A stretch of 64,000 nucleotides of DNA, taken from assembly GCA_022703505.1 (NCBI GenBank), contig JAKLDN010000005.1:62001-126000 (forward strand). Direction: 5' to 3'. Numbering within the stretch: position 1 is the stretch's first letter; the number at the start of each line of letters is the position of its first letter. Position numbers and translations under genes: made by a program. The notes beneath the pieces were generated by a model. It saw nothing but the letters and a program-made list of their open reading frames with translations, had not been told where the DNA came from and ran no database searches. Shown piece by piece: positions 17,555 through 25,864 of the stretch. Source of the stretch: Spirochaetota bacterium (GTDB taxonomy: Bacteria; Spirochaetota; Spirochaetia; Treponematales; UBA12059).

Positions 17555-17609
17555 TCCCTTCCCGCTCCCGGGCCGCCCCTATCGGACCCGGAACGCTCGG
17601 CGGCCCGGG

Positions 17610-18383
17610 CTACTCTATCCTTTTCCGGTACTTCCCGTACAGCGCGGCGATCCAAAGGGCGCTGGTTCCCAGGCCCGCGACCAGGGCGATCCCGGACCGC
17701 GAGTTCCGCCCCAGCATGAGCTCCGCGGCCCAGTACTGGGGGAAGGGCCAGGCCGCAATCCGAAGAGGCAGGGCCAGGAGTACCGCCAGGGGAGCCAGGT
17801 CCAGGCCCCCCAGGGCCTTGAGGACCGATAGGCCCTCCACCTTGTCCGCCGCGAAAGCCGCCAGGAAGAGGCCGAAGAAGGCCGCCTGGGCCGCTCCGAT
17901 GGCCGCCGCCCCGAGCTCCCGGCCGAGGTCCGGCCTCCCCAGCCCGAGGGCCCGGGCGGCCAGGACGCCCGCCAGGAAGGCCGCGGCGGAAAAGAGCCCC
18001 AGCCGGGCTCCCAGGTATCCGGCGCGGCCCGCGGGGGTCACCCCCCAGTACGCGGAGACCCCGTCGTCCCGGTCGTCCAGAAGCAGGAAGCCCGCGGCCA
18101 TGCCGTAGAACATGCCGGGGAAGAGGAGGACCACGGCCCGGACGAGGTCCGCCCAATCCAGGAGGCGGAAGCCCAGGGCCCGCTCCAGGAAGCCCGAGAG
18201 GAGGGGCACCGCGAAACGGAGGACGAAGGCGGCCAGGAAGGGGATGAACGGGATGAAGGCCAGCAGGGGATCCCGGGCCAGCATCCGGATGTCCGCCGCG
18301 GCCAGGCGGGCCAGGTTGCGCGATACGCCGACGATGGGCTCCGTTCGAGCCTGGTCGGTGCCGGCGGGTTCTCGGCTTTCCAT
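17610..18383 (-). CDS. ABC transporter permease (second)
   Basis: A 257-residue membrane protein with about six helices and a soluble N-terminal tail. LFPGMFYGMAAGFLLLDDRDDGV followed by a VTPAGRAGYLGARL segment is typical of ABC-2 type permeases of the fluoroquinolone/antibiotic exporter type, in which two different permeases pair with one ATPase. The start at 18383 follows GGGGGAG and lies one base behind the preceding permease. It is the last core gene of the tetR-ATPase-permease-permease operon. The exported compound is not known. Confidence 0.8.
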   Translation of the reverse strand: MESREPAGTDQARTEPIVGVSRNLARLAAADIRMLARDPLLAFIPFIPFLAAFVLRFAVPLLSGFLERALGFRLLDWADLVRAVVLLFPGMFYGMAAGFLLLDDRDDGVSAYWGVTPAGRAGYLGARLGLFSAAAFLAGVLAARALGLGRPDLGRELGAAAIGAAQAAFFGLFLAAFAADKVEGLSVLKALGGLDLAPLAVLLALPLRIAAWPFPQYWAAELMLGRNSRSGIALVAGLGTSALWIAALYGKYRKRIE

Positions 18384-18384
18384 C

Positions 18385-19089
18385 TCACTCCCCCTTCGCG
18401 GCACGGACCGCGGGACCCAGGATCAGGGCCGAGGCCGCCGCGGTCCAGGCCAGGGCGGCCGCCGCGCCCGCGGCCAGTTCGGCTCCGGGAACGGGGGCGA
18501 ACGCCGCCCGAGCCCAGAGAAAGGATCCCTCCGTCGGGGTCCATCGGGACAGGGCGGCCAGCCACCCCGGTATCCAGGGCTCCGCGGCGTAGCGGAGGAT
18601 CGGCAGGGACAGGACCAGGAAGATCGGGATGGTCCCCACCAGGAAGCGATTCACGGTCCGGAGCCGCAGGGCCAGGGCCGCCCCGATCAGGGCGGAAGGC
18701 GAGCCTCCGGCTATGACCGCGACCGCCAGGGGCAGGGGCCGGAACCCGAGGCCCCGGTTGGACAGGGCCACCGCCGCTGCCATGCCGAAGGACAGGACCG
18801 AGAGATTCGCGGTCTTGACCAGGAAGTAGGTCCAGGGCGGCAGGGGGGAGACGAAGAGGGCCCGGAAGGTCCCCTGTGCCAGGTCCAGGCAGACGCTGGC
18901 GCCCGCGAAGAAGAAACAGAAGAAGGCCGCGTCGCTCCAGGCCAGGACCGGCAGGGCCGCGTCCGCCCAGGATGCCGGGAACGCCGAGAGGACGGCCGCG
19001 TAGACCAGGGCGACGACCAGGTACGCGATGGCGAAGCCGTGCCGCCACAGGAGGCGGAAATCGTTACGGATGAAGGGAAGGAGATTCAT
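18385..19089 (-). CDS. ABC transporter permease (first)
   Basis: A 234-residue membrane protein with six predicted helices and the short cytosolic N-terminal helix (LLPFIRNDFRLLWRHGF) usual in ABC-2 permeases. Segments such as DLAQGTFRALFVSPLPPWTYFLVKT correspond to the cytoplasmic coupling helices that contact the ATPase. Its ATG overlaps the stop of the ATPase gene (ATGA, 19086-19089), and the second permease starts one base after its stop. With the 257-residue permease it would form the heteromeric membrane channel of an exporter controlled by the TetR protein at the head of the operon. Confidence 0.82.
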   Translation of the reverse strand: MNLLPFIRNDFRLLWRHGFAIAYLVVALVYAAVLSAFPASWADAALPVLAWSDAAFFCFFFAGASVCLDLAQGTFRALFVSPLPPWTYFLVKTANLSVLSFGMAAAVALSNRGLGFRPLPLAVAVIAGGSPSALIGAALALRLRTVNRFLVGTIPIFLVLSLPILRYAAEPWIPGWLAALSRWTPTEGSFLWARAAFAPVPGAELAAGAAAALAWTAAASALILGPAVRAAKGE

Positions 19090-19952
19090 GCCAGCTCCCT
19101 TCCCGTCAGCTGGAGGAATATTTGGTCCAAGCTGGAATCCAGGGTGCGGACCCCCAGGAGGCCGGGTTTCCTCAGCTCCGCCCGGAAGGCTTCGTCCTCC
19201 GCCAGGCCGTCCAGGGGGTACTCCGGGGAGAGGAGGGAGGGCCCGTCCCGCTCCGGAGCTTCCCGCTCCACGACCACGGCGCGTTTCCCGTACCGGCGCT
19301 TCAGGGCGGCCGGGGAGTCGCAGGCCGCGATCCGCCCGTCCACCAGGAAGGCCACCCGGTCGCAGGCGGCATCCGCGGCGGCCATGTCGTGGGTGGTCAG
19401 GAAGACCGCGGCTCCGGCGGCGGCGCGCTCCCGGACGAGATCCCGGACCGTCCGGGCGTTGGCGGGGTCCAGGCCGCTCGTGGGCTCGTCCAGGAAGAGG
19501 ACCCGGGGGCGGTGGATCAAGGCCCGGATCAGGTTCAGGCGCATCTTCATCCCCTTGGAGTATTCCGCCACCCTCCGGTCCGCGGCCTCCGCCAGCCCCA
19601 GGCGTTCCAGGAGTTCCCTAGGGTCGTCCTTGGGCCCCGGATAGAAGGAGGCGAAGAGCTCGAGGTTCTCCCGGCCCGTCAGCTTCTGGTAGAAACAGGG
19701 AAACTCGAAGGCCGCCCCCACCCGGGACCGGTAGGCCCCGTCCGCCCGGGAGGCCTCGATCCCCGACACGGCCGCCCGCCCGGAGTATCCCCCCAGGGAT
19801 CCCAGGAGTATCCTCTGGGTGGTGCTCTTCCCCGCCCCGCTGGGGCCCAGGAACCCGAAAACCTCCCCGGCGGCCACGGAGAAATCTACGCCCCGGACCG
19901 CCTCGGCCTTGGCCCGGGGGTATGTGAACCGCAGACCCTTCACCTCGATCAT
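19086..19952 (-). CDS. ABC transporter ATP-binding protein
   Basis: A 288-residue ABC-2 type ATPase. It has Walker A (GPSGAGKST), a Q-loop region, a somewhat altered signature (EYSKGMKMRL in place of LSGGQ, common in drug-exporter ATPases), Walker B (RVLFLDEPTSGLD) and the H-loop (TTHDM). About 80 residues follow the core, the C-terminal extension seen in antibiotic and lantibiotic exporters. The ATG at 19952 follows GGGGGAGGTG and overlaps the tetR stop by 4 bp; its own stop overlaps the next permease. It drives export of an unknown compound by the two permeases. Confidence 0.92.
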   Translation of the reverse strand: MIEVKGLRFTYPRAKAEAVRGVDFSVAAGEVFGFLGPSGAGKSTTQRILLGSLGGYSGRAAVSGIEASRADGAYRSRVGAAFEFPCFYQKLTGRENLELFASFYPGPKDDPRELLERLGLAEAADRRVAEYSKGMKMRLNLIRALIHRPRVLFLDEPTSGLDPANARTVRDLVRERAAAGAAVFLTTHDMAAADAACDRVAFLVDGRIAACDSPAALKRRYGKRAVVVEREAPERDGPSLLSPEYPLDGLAEDEAFRAELRKPGLLGVRTLDSSLDQIFLQLTGRELA

Positions 19953-20560
19953 GCCGCACCTCCCCCTGCCGCCAGGGCCCGGGCCAGGCCCCGGGCCGTC
20001 ACGCTCCGCACGGCGCCGCCCACTTCCTCCGGGAACTCCCCGAGGCCCGCGGCCACAAGGAATACCGCGTAGCCCGCGGCGCCGACCTCCGCGTCCCGGA
20101 CACCCTCGGCCAGGAGCCCCTCCCGCCGCCACTCCTCGGCGATCCGGGCGACCGCCCGGGCGTCCCGGGCCTCATGCTCCCGGATCCGCTCCGGGGGCAG
20201 GGCCCGGGCCAGGCGTTCCACGGTCCGCATGTCCATGCGTCGAAGCGCGGGCTCCGAGGAGGCCATCTCGAAGGCTTCCGTGAAAGCCCTCTCCAGTCGC
20301 TCCGCCGGGGAACCCGGGCCCGCCACGGCGCCCGCGAACCGCCCACGGTATCGGTCCTCGATGGATTCCAGGGCCTCCAGGAAGAGGTGTTCCTTTGTCG
20401 GGTAGAAGGCGTAAAAGGAACCCTTCGCGATGTCCGCGGCCCGAGCCAGGCTTTCCACGCTGGCCGCGGTCAGGCCCCCCCGGGCCAGGGCGTCCAACGC
20501 CGCGGCCCGGAGCCGCTTCCGGATCGTATCCCGTTCCCTCTCGCTGAATCCCGCCGGCAT
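19949..20560 (-). CDS. TetR-family repressor of the ABC exporter operon
   Basis: A 203-residue regulator. The N-terminal helix-turn-helix is canonical (ARGGLTAASVESLARAADIAKGSFYAFYPTKEHLF, about residues 28-62), followed by the variable helical ligand-binding domain. It heads an operon with the ABC exporter and overlaps the ATPase gene by 4 bp, so it most likely represses its own operon and releases on binding the exported molecule. The ATG at 20560 has AAGGAGG at ideal spacing. A perfect 10-bp inverted repeat 65 bp upstream (20625-20656) overlaps a -10-like TATAAA and is the likely operator. Confidence 0.9.
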   Translation of the reverse strand: MPAGFSERERDTIRKRLRAAALDALARGGLTAASVESLARAADIAKGSFYAFYPTKEHLFLEALESIEDRYRGRFAGAVAGPGSPAERLERAFTEAFEMASSEPALRRMDMRTVERLARALPPERIREHEARDARAVARIAEEWRREGLLAEGVRDAEVGAAGYAVFLVAAGLGEFPEEVGGAVRSVTARGLARALAAGGGAA

Positions 20561-20624
20561 GCGGCCTCCTTGTTCCATCGACCCCGCCCGATTCGCCGGG
20601 AACGGCCCGGGGTGATCGTGCGCG

Positions 20625-20656
20625 CATATGACCATTTATACCAATCTGGTCATATG
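20625..20656. promoter_or_regulatory. Palindromic operator/promoter of the tetR-ABC operon
   Basis: Perfect inverted repeat CATATGACCA (20625-20634) / TGGTCATATG (20647-20656) with a 12-bp spacer. On the minus strand the spacer holds TATAAA, a -10-like box, so a bound repressor would cover the promoter. It lies upstream of the TetR gene that starts at 20560. Confidence 0.75.
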
Positions 20657-20863
20657 GTAAATCATACATGGATTCCCGTCAAGGGGGAGCGGATGGCACG
20701 GCGGGGCCGCGGCCGATCCCGGGTCCCGGCCGGTCTCGTGCACGATATGCGAACTACACATACTGCCGGCCCGGGACCACCTATGCGAACTTCAGATAAC
20801 ACGCCGACCCCGTGATATATACGAAGTGCGGCCCGGCAAGCTCCGGATCCGCCCCTAGACCCG
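20657..20863. other. Non-coding stretch with a spaced direct repeat
   Basis: Part of a 524-bp gene-free interval (20561-21084). I see no credible coding frame. The sequence TATGCGAACT occurs twice (20746-20755 and 20782-20791), 36 bp apart and in the same orientation, in an otherwise GC-rich context. It could be a binding-site pair; nothing else is recognisable before the hairpin cluster at 20864. Confidence 0.4.
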
Positions 20864-21010
20864 CCTAGGAGTTTGTCGGGCTTGCCCACGAAAATAATAG
20901 AAAATCGCATTTGTGCGATTTTTCTACCTTGCAAACTCCAAAGGAGCCGGATAATCGGGTTTTTTTGCGCCTATCGGCGCTAAAAACCACAAGTCCGACA
21001 GGCTCCTAGG
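20864..21010. repeat. Composite nested-hairpin element
   Basis: The outer ends are related inverted arms (CCTAGGAGTTTGTCGG at 20864; its partner ends ...CCGACAGGCTCCTAGG at 21010). Inside are two sub-elements. One is bounded by GGAGTTTG/CAAACTCC and carries a hairpin of AGAAAATCGCA type around 20899-20926. The other is bounded by AGGAGCC/GGCTCCT and carries a GCGCC-TATC-GGCGC type hairpin around 20968-20980. Runs of A and T lie inside. The plan matches the stop-codon-linked elements at 700, 22293 and 55746, but here it stands between the divergent tetR and ompA-like genes. Confidence 0.65.
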
Positions 21011-21038
21011 AATCCCTTGGGATTTGAAACCCTCCCTG

Positions 21039-21068
21039 TTGCCAGTAGTTTCCAGGATGACCGATACT
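21039..21068 (+). promoter_or_regulatory. Promoter of the OmpA-family gene
   Basis: TTGCCA (21039-21044), an 18-bp spacer and GATACT (21063-21068), 16 nt before the ATG at 21085. The leader contains the GGGGGT ribosome site. Confidence 0.6.
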
Positions 21069-21084
21069 AGTCTTGGGGGTAGCC

Positions 21085-22278
21085 ATGAAACGGTGGACCG
21101 CGGCCTTCGTTCTCGCCTGCGCGCTCGTGTCCGGACTGGCGGCGGAACGGTTCGAGCACAAGTTCCGTGCCGGGGAGAAGTACCGCTTCCTCTCCACCGC
21201 CGAGGAGGATGTCTACTACAACCGGGCATTCTCCCACCATGCGGAGATCGTGAACAGGATTTCCTTCGAGGTCCCGCAGGCGTTCGAGGACGGCTCGGGC
21301 CTCCTGCGGGGAGAGTTCACCATGTCGACCCGGGTGAAGGGTCTGGAAGCCTTCGTCGAGGACCAGCGCTACGAATCCGAATACCGCCTGACCCGGAACG
21401 GGATCTATGACATCGCCCCCCGGTTCTACATGCCCGTGGTCCGGAACGTTCCCACGTTCCCGGACCGGGACCTGGCCCCCGGGGACACCTGGGCCGCTCC
21501 CGGGGAGGAGAAGCACGACTTCCGCAAAGAATTCGGGATCCCCGATCCCTTCGTCATCCCCTTCAACGCCGGCTACACCTACGTCGGCCCGGAGACCCGG
21601 GACGGGATCGACGTACGGGTGATCAAGGTCTCCTACACCATCTTCCACCGCCCCCCGGAACCCCTGATCCACTCCGGAATCTTCCCCACCCAGATAGCGG
21701 GCTGGTCCGAGCAGACCCTCTACTGGGACCCCCTGCGCGGGGGACTCCACTCCTATGAGGAGCGCTTCCAGTTCGTCTTGGAACTGTCCAACGGGACCAC
21801 CGTCGAATTCCGCGGGAAGGCCGCCTCCCGGATGCTGGAGGCCCCGCCCCTCGACCGCGAGGCTCTGACCCGGGAGCTCCAGGAGGCCACGAAGGACCTG
21901 GAAAACGTGACGGTCCAGGCCGGGGACGAGGGTGTGACCATCACCATCGAGAACGTCCAGTTCGAGGCGGACTCCGCGCGCCTCCTGCCTTCGGAACAGG
22001 AGAAGCTCGGGCGGATCGCGGAGATCCTGAAGGCCTATCCCGAGCGGGACATCCTGGTGGAGGGGCACACCGCCCTGGCGGGCACCGCCGCGGGTCGTCA
22101 GAAGCTCTCGGTGGAGCGGGCCGCCGCCGTGGCGGACCGACTCGTCCGCCTGGGGGTCCGCACCCCGGATCGCATCGTAGTCCGGGGCTGGGGCGCGGAA
22201 CGGCCCATCGACACGAATTCCACCGAGGCGGGGAGGTCCCGGAACCGCCGGGTGGAGATCACCATCCTGGAAAATTGA
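21085..22278 (+). CDS. OmpA-family envelope protein
   Basis: A 397-residue exported protein. A signal peptide (MKRWTAAFVLACALVSGLAA) is followed by a beta-rich domain of about 240 residues with many aromatic residues that I cannot assign to a family. The C-terminal OmpA/MotB domain (about 280-397) has the peptidoglycan-contact motifs: IENVQFEADSARLLPSEQEKL, ILVEGHTALAGTAAGRQKLS, ERAAAVADRLVRLGV and GAERPIDTNSTEAGRSRNRRVEI. It probably anchors an outer-membrane or periplasmic assembly to the wall. The start at 21085 is set by the signal peptide. Its stop is followed by a triple-hairpin element shared with the convergent M16 gene. Confidence 0.88.
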   Translation: MKRWTAAFVLACALVSGLAAERFEHKFRAGEKYRFLSTAEEDVYYNRAFSHHAEIVNRISFEVPQAFEDGSGLLRGEFTMSTRVKGLEAFVEDQRYESEYRLTRNGIYDIAPRFYMPVVRNVPTFPDRDLAPGDTWAAPGEEKHDFRKEFGIPDPFVIPFNAGYTYVGPETRDGIDVRVIKVSYTIFHRPPEPLIHSGIFPTQIAGWSEQTLYWDPLRGGLHSYEERFQFVLELSNGTTVEFRGKAASRMLEAPPLDREALTRELQEATKDLENVTVQAGDEGVTITIENVQFEADSARLLPSEQEKLGRIAEILKAYPERDILVEGHTALAGTAAGRQKLSVERAAAVADRLVRLGVRTPDRIVVRGWGAERPIDTNSTEAGRSRNRRVEITILEN

Positions 22279-22292
22279 TCCCGGCGGCGGCC

Positions 22293-22428
22293 TAGCAGGG
22301 TGTTGAAAAAGGCTACAGAGCCTTTTTCAACACTACCTTAATGTCGCAATTGCGCAGAGAACCGCAAGGTTCTCGAGCAATTGCATAGCAGGTTGTTGAA
22401 ATGCTTCGAGTATTTCAACAACCTGCTA
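22293..22428. terminator. Triple-hairpin element between convergent ompA-like and M16 genes
   Basis: Three consecutive stems. Hairpin 1 (22300-22333) has perfect 15-bp arms GTGTTGAAAAAGGCT with a 4-nt loop. Hairpin 2 (22346-22384) has nested arms GCAATTGC and GAGAACC around GCAA. Hairpin 3 (22386-22428) has perfect 17-bp arms TAGCAGGTTGTTGAAAT. The last stem lies four bases behind the M16 stop codon. Hairpins 2 and 3, read on the minus strand, match the layout at 700-780, and hairpin 3 shares CAGGTTGTTGAAAT with the element at 48480. Confidence 0.75.
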
Positions 22429-22432
22429 GGCC

Positions 22433-25306
22433 TCAGTCCCAGCCGAGGACGAAAACAGCGGCCCTATCCGGGACCAGGAGGCGTGCGGCAGGGGCCTTCG
22501 GCCGGTCCGGGGAGGAGCCTTCGAGGGTCTCATCCGCATTCCGGGGGATACGCCGCGGCGTGCCCCGTCCTCCCGCGCCGCCGGCCGCCCGCTCGGCGAT
22601 CAGCCCGTCCAGGAGTTTCCGGTACACCGCCTCGTCGTCGTCGGCCGCCCGGGAGAATCCGGAGGGAGCGTCGTCCGAGCCGGCACCCCCGGCACCGAAG
22701 GCGGCCACCTCCCGGAGGACCTCCTCCGCCAGGGCCCGGGCCCGGCCGGGTGCCGCCTCTAGCTCGATCCGGAACTCCCCGGAGCCGGGTTGGTCCGGCC
22801 ACTCCTCCCAGACGCAGTACACGTCGTAGGTGTCCGCGAGATCTTCCCGGATACGGCGGAAGAGCCGGGTCTCCAGGGCGCGAGCCAGGGGTTCCAGTCG
22901 GAGGGCGTCGGAATCCGAGAGGCCCCGGAGAGGCCACAGGACGAGTATCCGGCCCCGGGGATGGTTCCCGGAATCGATCCCGCGCAGGCCCGGCGCAGGG
23001 GCGGGAGGCGGCGGCGGGACGGGCTCCCGGATTCCGGCTGCCGGGAGGGCTCCCAGGTGCTTCCGGGCCGAGCGCTCGGCTTCGGCGAGGTCGAAGTCCC
23101 CGACCGCCAGGAACTCGAAGTCCCCGGGATTTCCGAAGCGGTCCTCCCAGGCGGCCCGGATCGCCTCGGCCGTCCAGGTCTCGAGCTCCGCGGGATCCGC
23201 GCGGGCGGGATCGGACGACTCCACGACGGCCCGGAACTCGGCCTCGGGGCCGGCCTCCAGCCGGAGCTCCTCGGCCCGGGCCGCCGCGGCCTTGCGGAGG
23301 GCGCCGGGATCCGGTGCGGGGGGCCGGAAAGAGGCGGCCAGCAGGCGGAAGAGGAGATCCAGGTCCCCGGAACCGCCGTCGACCTCGACCGTTTCCTCCC
23401 GAAAGGCCGTGTCGGCCCGCCAGGCTGCCCAGGTGCCCGCCAACGCGGCCCGCAGGTCCGCGGTCGAGTGTCCCGGATACCCCGCCCGGGCCAGGATCGC
23501 GGGCACCTCGTCCGCGGCGGCCCGGCGGGCGGCGGGAACGGCGGCCAGCCCCCCGGGGGACCAGGCGCCCAGGTAGGCCCAGCCCTCGCCGGAGCCGGTA
23601 GCCCGCATCCGAACCCGGATCCCGTTCGCCAGGACCAGGTCGACCGTTCCGTCGGGAAGCACTACCCGGGTCGAGGCCCGGGCCCGCGGGATTCCGGCAC
23701 CGCCCCCCTCTCCGGAGCTCGCGGAAGACCCGGTCCCGGAAAGCACCCCCGACGCGGCCGGCTCGGTGCCGCGCCCGGAACCCCGCCGGAGGGCGGTCCC
23801 GACGCTCCGCCCCTCGCCGAGCCCCTCCAGGTAGGCCGAGGCCAGATCCCCGTCCCCGGGGTCTCCCGTCCCGGGACGGACCACGGACAGGATCCCCGCC
23901 TCGAGATCCGGAAGATCGCCCCGGGAAACGCCCGGAGCCGGGGCATCGCCCGCCAGGGCGGCTCCTCGCAGCCGGGCCTCCAGGTCGTCCGCCCGGCCCG
24001 GGTCCAGGGAGGCGTCTCCATAGAGGAACTGCCGGATCGCGGACTCGACCGCCTCGTAGGCGTCGGGATCCGGGTACGGAAGGGTCAGGCCGGCCTCGAG
24101 GGTCGCGGTATCCGCTTCCTCGGGATCTCCTCCGGAGGCCCGCAGGGCCCCGAGCTCCCGGCCCAGGGAACGCAGGGCCTCCGGCTCGGACCCGGGCGGA
24201 CAGGACACGGACACCCGCCACAGGCGCTCCCCGAACCGGTCCTCCCGGCGCTCCGAACCCAGGTAGATCCACGGGACCGAGGGGTCGGCCCCCAGGTCCG
24301 CCAGGCGCCCCGCCAGGATCCTCTCCGAAAGGCGGGCCCGGTACTCGACCGCCCAGTCCGCCCTGGTCCGGAGGGCCCGGGCGGGTTCCCGGAACGCGAG
24401 GCTCAGCTCCGTCCGGGTCCGGCGGGCGTCCCGGTCCCGGATCACCCGGACGCCCGGCCGCGGATCGGACTTCAGGAGGGCCGGCGCCCGGACGGGCCGG
24501 GACCGGCCTTCGAGGTCCGCAAAGGCTTCCGTCAGGGCCCGCCGCGCCTCCGGGGCCTCGAAGGGGCCCGCGGCGATCACGGCCATTCGGCCGGGAAGGT
24601 ACTCCCGGAGGTAGAAGGCCCGGAGGGACTCCGCCGAGGCCGCCTGCACCGACTCCGGGATGCCCAGGATGCCCCGGTCCGCCAGGGGTGTGCCCCCGTA
24701 CAGGGCTTCCTCCTCCCTCGCCGCCGATCTGTCCTCAGGGGTGTCGTACTCCCGCAGTTCCGCCCGGATGACGCCTTTCTCCCGTTCGACCTCCCCCGGT
24801 TCGAGGCTCAGTTCCGAGGCCCACTGCCGCAGGATTCCGAAGCCCAGGGCCAGGGCGTCCCCGCGGTCCGGGGGGAGTGCGGCCGGGAGCTCCAGGTGGT
24901 AGACCGTGCAGTCCGGGTAGGTGAAGGCGTTGAGCTCCAGGTCGAGGCCCCCGTCCAGGGAGCCCAGGAGGTCGTCCAGGGTATTCCCGGGGTAGGCCGC
25001 GGTCCCGTTGAAGGCCATGTGCTCGGTGAAATGGGCGTAGCCCCGCTCCTCCTCGAGTTCCCGGGCGGAGCCCGCCGCTACGACCAGCCGGAACACCAGG
25101 CGATCCTCGGGCCGCTCCGTCGGGCGCAGGTACCAGGACAGCCCCGAGGGGAGGGAGCCTATCGCCAGGCCCCGGTCCGGGGGGAGGGCGCCGGAGTTCC
25201 CGGTGAAGGAGCACAGGGCCGCGGCACCGGCGAACGCCGCCGCGGCCGCCGCACGGGCGGTTTTTCGGGCGGCGCCCCGGCGGGGGGCGGTTCGAAGCCC
25301 GATCAC
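22433..25306 (-). CDS. M16-family zinc metalloprotease (pitrilysin-like)
   Basis: A 957-residue, two-lobed M16 peptidase of the PqqL/pitrilysin type. A basic and hydrophobic N-terminus suggests export. The inverted zinc motif HxxEH is intact at residues 92-96 (HFTEH), and the distal Glu ligand lies in GEVEREKGVIRAEL (about 172-176). Family stretches such as GLDLELNAFTYPDCTVYHLE and FYLREYLPGRMAVIAAG follow; the second inactive lobe lacks the motif, as expected. An Ala/Gly/Ser-rich linker (about 515-555) separates the lobes. It degrades peptides, substrate unknown. The GTG start lies 4 bp behind the thioesterase gene, so the two form an operon. The stop is next to a hairpin cluster. Confidence 0.88.
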   Translation of the reverse strand: MIGLRTAPRRGAARKTARAAAAAAFAGAAALCSFTGNSGALPPDRGLAIGSLPSGLSWYLRPTERPEDRLVFRLVVAAGSARELEEERGYAHFTEHMAFNGTAAYPGNTLDDLLGSLDGGLDLELNAFTYPDCTVYHLELPAALPPDRGDALALGFGILRQWASELSLEPGEVEREKGVIRAELREYDTPEDRSAAREEEALYGGTPLADRGILGIPESVQAASAESLRAFYLREYLPGRMAVIAAGPFEAPEARRALTEAFADLEGRSRPVRAPALLKSDPRPGVRVIRDRDARRTRTELSLAFREPARALRTRADWAVEYRARLSERILAGRLADLGADPSVPWIYLGSERREDRFGERLWRVSVSCPPGSEPEALRSLGRELGALRASGGDPEEADTATLEAGLTLPYPDPDAYEAVESAIRQFLYGDASLDPGRADDLEARLRGAALAGDAPAPGVSRGDLPDLEAGILSVVRPGTGDPGDGDLASAYLEGLGEGRSVGTALRRGSGRGTEPAASGVLSGTGSSASSGEGGGAGIPRARASTRVVLPDGTVDLVLANGIRVRMRATGSGEGWAYLGAWSPGGLAAVPAARRAAADEVPAILARAGYPGHSTADLRAALAGTWAAWRADTAFREETVEVDGGSGDLDLLFRLLAASFRPPAPDPGALRKAAAARAEELRLEAGPEAEFRAVVESSDPARADPAELETWTAEAIRAAWEDRFGNPGDFEFLAVGDFDLAEAERSARKHLGALPAAGIREPVPPPPPAPAPGLRGIDSGNHPRGRILVLWPLRGLSDSDALRLEPLARALETRLFRRIREDLADTYDVYCVWEEWPDQPGSGEFRIELEAAPGRARALAEEVLREVAAFGAGGAGSDDAPSGFSRAADDDEAVYRKLLDGLIAERAAGGAGGRGTPRRIPRNADETLEGSSPDRPKAPAARLLVPDRAAVFVLGWD

Positions 25307-25310
25307 GGCA

Positions 25311-25736
25311 TCAGGGAGTCCGGCCCGCGGCCCGGGCGTCCGCCTCCGCGGTCAGGCGGGTCAGGTCGAACTCGTAGGGCATCTTGGTGGGCCGGCCCTC
25401 GCTATTGACGAACCCCCAGTCCAGGTCCGCGACGGCCAGGACGGCGTCTCCCCGGCGTACGACCTGGCGCATACGGCCGCTCAGCTTCCGGGACGTGACG
25501 GTCTCGGATTCAATCGTCAACTCGTCCTCCATGAAGGCCGGGGACTTGTACTCGATGCAGACCTTGGTGACGTAGAGTCCGTACCCCGCGGCGATGAGAC
25601 CCTTGTAATCCAGCCCCATGGCATGGAGGAGCTCGCCCCGGGCCACCTCCAGGTAGTGGAGGTAGTTGGCGTTGTTCACGTGCCCGTAGGCGTCGCACTC
25701 GTAGGACCGAACGGTCAGTTTCGTGACGTGGATCAT
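25311..25736 (-). CDS. Acyl-CoA thioesterase (4HBT hotdog fold)
   Basis: A 141-residue single hotdog-domain protein of the YbgC/4-hydroxybenzoyl-CoA thioesterase family. The catalytic signature RSYECDAYGHVNNANYLHYL (Asp then Gly-His-Val-Asn and Tyr) near residue 10-30 is complete, and KVCIEYKSPAFMEDELTIESE is the usual core strand. It hydrolyses a short- or medium-chain acyl-CoA, which one is unclear. It is the first gene of an operon with the M16 protease. There is no Shine-Dalgarno: a CATACT hexamer (25743-25748) precedes CGCCCC and the ATG, so the transcript may start at the start codon. Confidence 0.88.
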   Translation of the reverse strand: MIHVTKLTVRSYECDAYGHVNNANYLHYLEVARGELLHAMGLDYKGLIAAGYGLYVTKVCIEYKSPAFMEDELTIESETVTSRKLSGRMRQVVRRGDAVLAVADLDWGFVNSEGRPTKMPYEFDLTRLTAEADARAAGRTP

Positions 25737-25742
25737 GGGGCG

Positions 25743-25748
25743 AGTATG
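25743..25748 (-). promoter_or_regulatory. -10-like CATACT, 6 nt before the thioesterase ATG
   Basis: Minus strand CATACT-CGCCCC-ATG without a Shine-Dalgarno. No good -35 is visible. It belongs to the leaderless pattern discussed in the findings. Confidence 0.4.
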
Positions 25749-25864
25749 GCGGAATCGGGCCGTTTCCGCTACAGTGGCCGGAACGCCGCGGCCCGCGCCG
25801 GACCCCGTACCGAGGGGAGCCCGGGCGACTTTCCCGCATCCTTCCCGCGGCGGCCGGAGGCACC

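Noticed and set aside
22790-25408. An 872-codon plus-strand frame opposite the M16 protease
   Set aside because: Shadow of a gene with an intact HxxEH motif; no domain recognisable in the plus-strand translation.
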